From the NCBI RefSeq assembly GCF_000003815.2, contig NC_049983.1, forward strand, positions 15,998,246 to 16,057,046: 58,801 nt of DNA, read 5' to 3'. The stretch is from Branchiostoma floridae. Its lineage: Eukaryota > Chordata > Leptocardii > Amphioxiformes > Branchiostomatidae. Below, in pieces: positions 57,901 to 58,801 of the stretch. The notes under the pieces are model-generated. The model was not told where the DNA came from, searched no databases, and was given only the letters and a program-made list of their open reading frames with translations. Position numbers and translations under genes: made by a program. Positions within the stretch are counted from its first letter, which is position 1, and each line of letters opens with the position of its first letter.

Positions 57901-58801
57901 TTATCTTGTTTGAGTAATACAACAAACTGCCTGTTTTCCATGTTGTATTGACTCTCAAGGCTGAAGGGATCAGGAAAACTGGCACGGCATAATCTTGTTG
58001 ATCCTTGTTGTTAACTTGGAGAAATTAACTCCGAAACCATTACGGAAAGCTGGTACAGCATCATCTTGTTAATCCTTGCTAATCAACTTGGAGAAATTAA
58101 CTCAGAAGCCATGTCAGGTCTATTTTTTAAAGCTTGATTTTAGTGGTCTGACTGTACAATGTAATTGTCAAATCACATTTGGAAAGATAACTCTAAAAGT
58201 ATTGGATAGAACTTCCTATTTTCTGTCTGCCTCATATTCAGTTCGTCATGGCACAAAGAATGAGTGAAAGAAGATTAAAGTATTTGTTGGTATTGAGTCT
58301 CTTTTAGGTATTTCAAATCTATAATATAGTATAAAATTATTGAAATGCACCTAATTGTTTTATTCTAACAGATTTAGATGCCAAACAACAAGGATATGCG
58401 TTTCCATTGTATACCTACAGAGATTTAAGGTCAACTCTGAACTTAAAACACTGCATAACTTCTTTATAAATATTACATGATACATAAAAAAATGCTTTCT
58501 TTCCATTCTATTGCAAATTTTTGTGAAAATGAACAAAATTACCATATTTCTTGAGTTCCCAATTTAAGGGATCTGAGTATTGTAATTTGCAACTAAACTA
58601 GTAGGATATTTGCCAAAAAGCAATTACTCAAGGACTGGATATGATTTTGGAAACAGTCAAATGTTTCAGACACCATCCAATGTCTTTCGTCAGGCAGGCA
58701 GTCAGTGACACTGGAGAGATCTGTTGGAGAGCAGTTATTATATCCTAGCTATGAATTGATATGCAAAAAAATCAGTGACACTCGCAAGTTAGAGAGCAGG
58801 T

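Larger units (their letters stand above)
54338..58801 (+). other. CACNA2D intron 3, incomplete; no further exon found
   Basis: Starts with donor GTGAGA. It carries the second copy of the dispersed repeat at 54590-54835 and a hAT-like MITE at 57781-57900. I found no frame with both splice sites that continues the alpha2-delta protein, so the next exon probably lies past the right edge. Confidence 0.55.

Overview
The window is animal nuclear DNA. It has small exons in long, AT-rich introns, GT-AG splice sites, many microsatellites and many non-autonomous transposons. The gene content (tandem ependymin-related genes, an Integrator subunit 15 gene and a calcium-channel alpha2-delta gene) and the dense MITE load fit an invertebrate deuterostome. 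My best guess is an amphioxus (Branchiostoma), but this rests on general resemblance and not on a database match.

Layout. 1-7.3 kb: no gene recognised; two motif clusters (five CACCTG E-boxes; an RFX-like site beside an octamer) suggest regulatory DNA. 7.3-24.4 kb: a tandem duplication of a secreted ependymin-related protein gene on the + strand. Copy A spans 11290-19231 and copy B 21150-24252. Both have seven coding exons of exactly the same sizes (22, 108, 98, 76, 165, 110 and 57 nt) and encode 211 residues. The first coding exon holds only 22 coding bases, which supply the start codon and the first part of the signal peptide, so an ORF scan misses it. Copy A is much longer because transposons entered its flank and introns: a 2.2-kb foldback element upstream, a nested pair in intron 3 and another nested pair in intron 4. 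24.6-26.0 kb: an array of about nine ~160-bp repeats.

27.7-35.8 kb, minus strand: a complete three-exon gene for Integrator complex subunit 15 (INTS15, human C7orf26), 361 codons. Its introns hold a Harbinger-like element (TSD TAA), a TA-flanked element, a 5S-rRNA-derived SINE, a Mutator-like element with a perfect 9-bp TSD, and a candidate enhancer with a consensus RFX X-box.

36.2 kb to the right edge, + strand: the 5' part of a voltage-gated calcium channel alpha2-delta (CACNA2D) gene. Three coding exons are seen (signal peptide, then the start of the VWA-N region); the rest lies outside the window. Its start codon is 418 bp from that of INTS15 in head-to-head orientation, so they probably share a bidirectional promoter. 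Its introns (5.9 and 11.9 kb) hold a hAT-like element between ~65-bp direct repeats, a Harbinger-like MITE followed by a 66-bp perfect palindrome, a pogo-like MITE and a threefold ~400-bp tandem repeat.

No RNA gene other than the 5S-derived SINE, no CRISPR array and no viral sequence was recognised. Exon joins were derived by hand from splice signals and reading frame, and for the ependymin genes by comparing the two copies.
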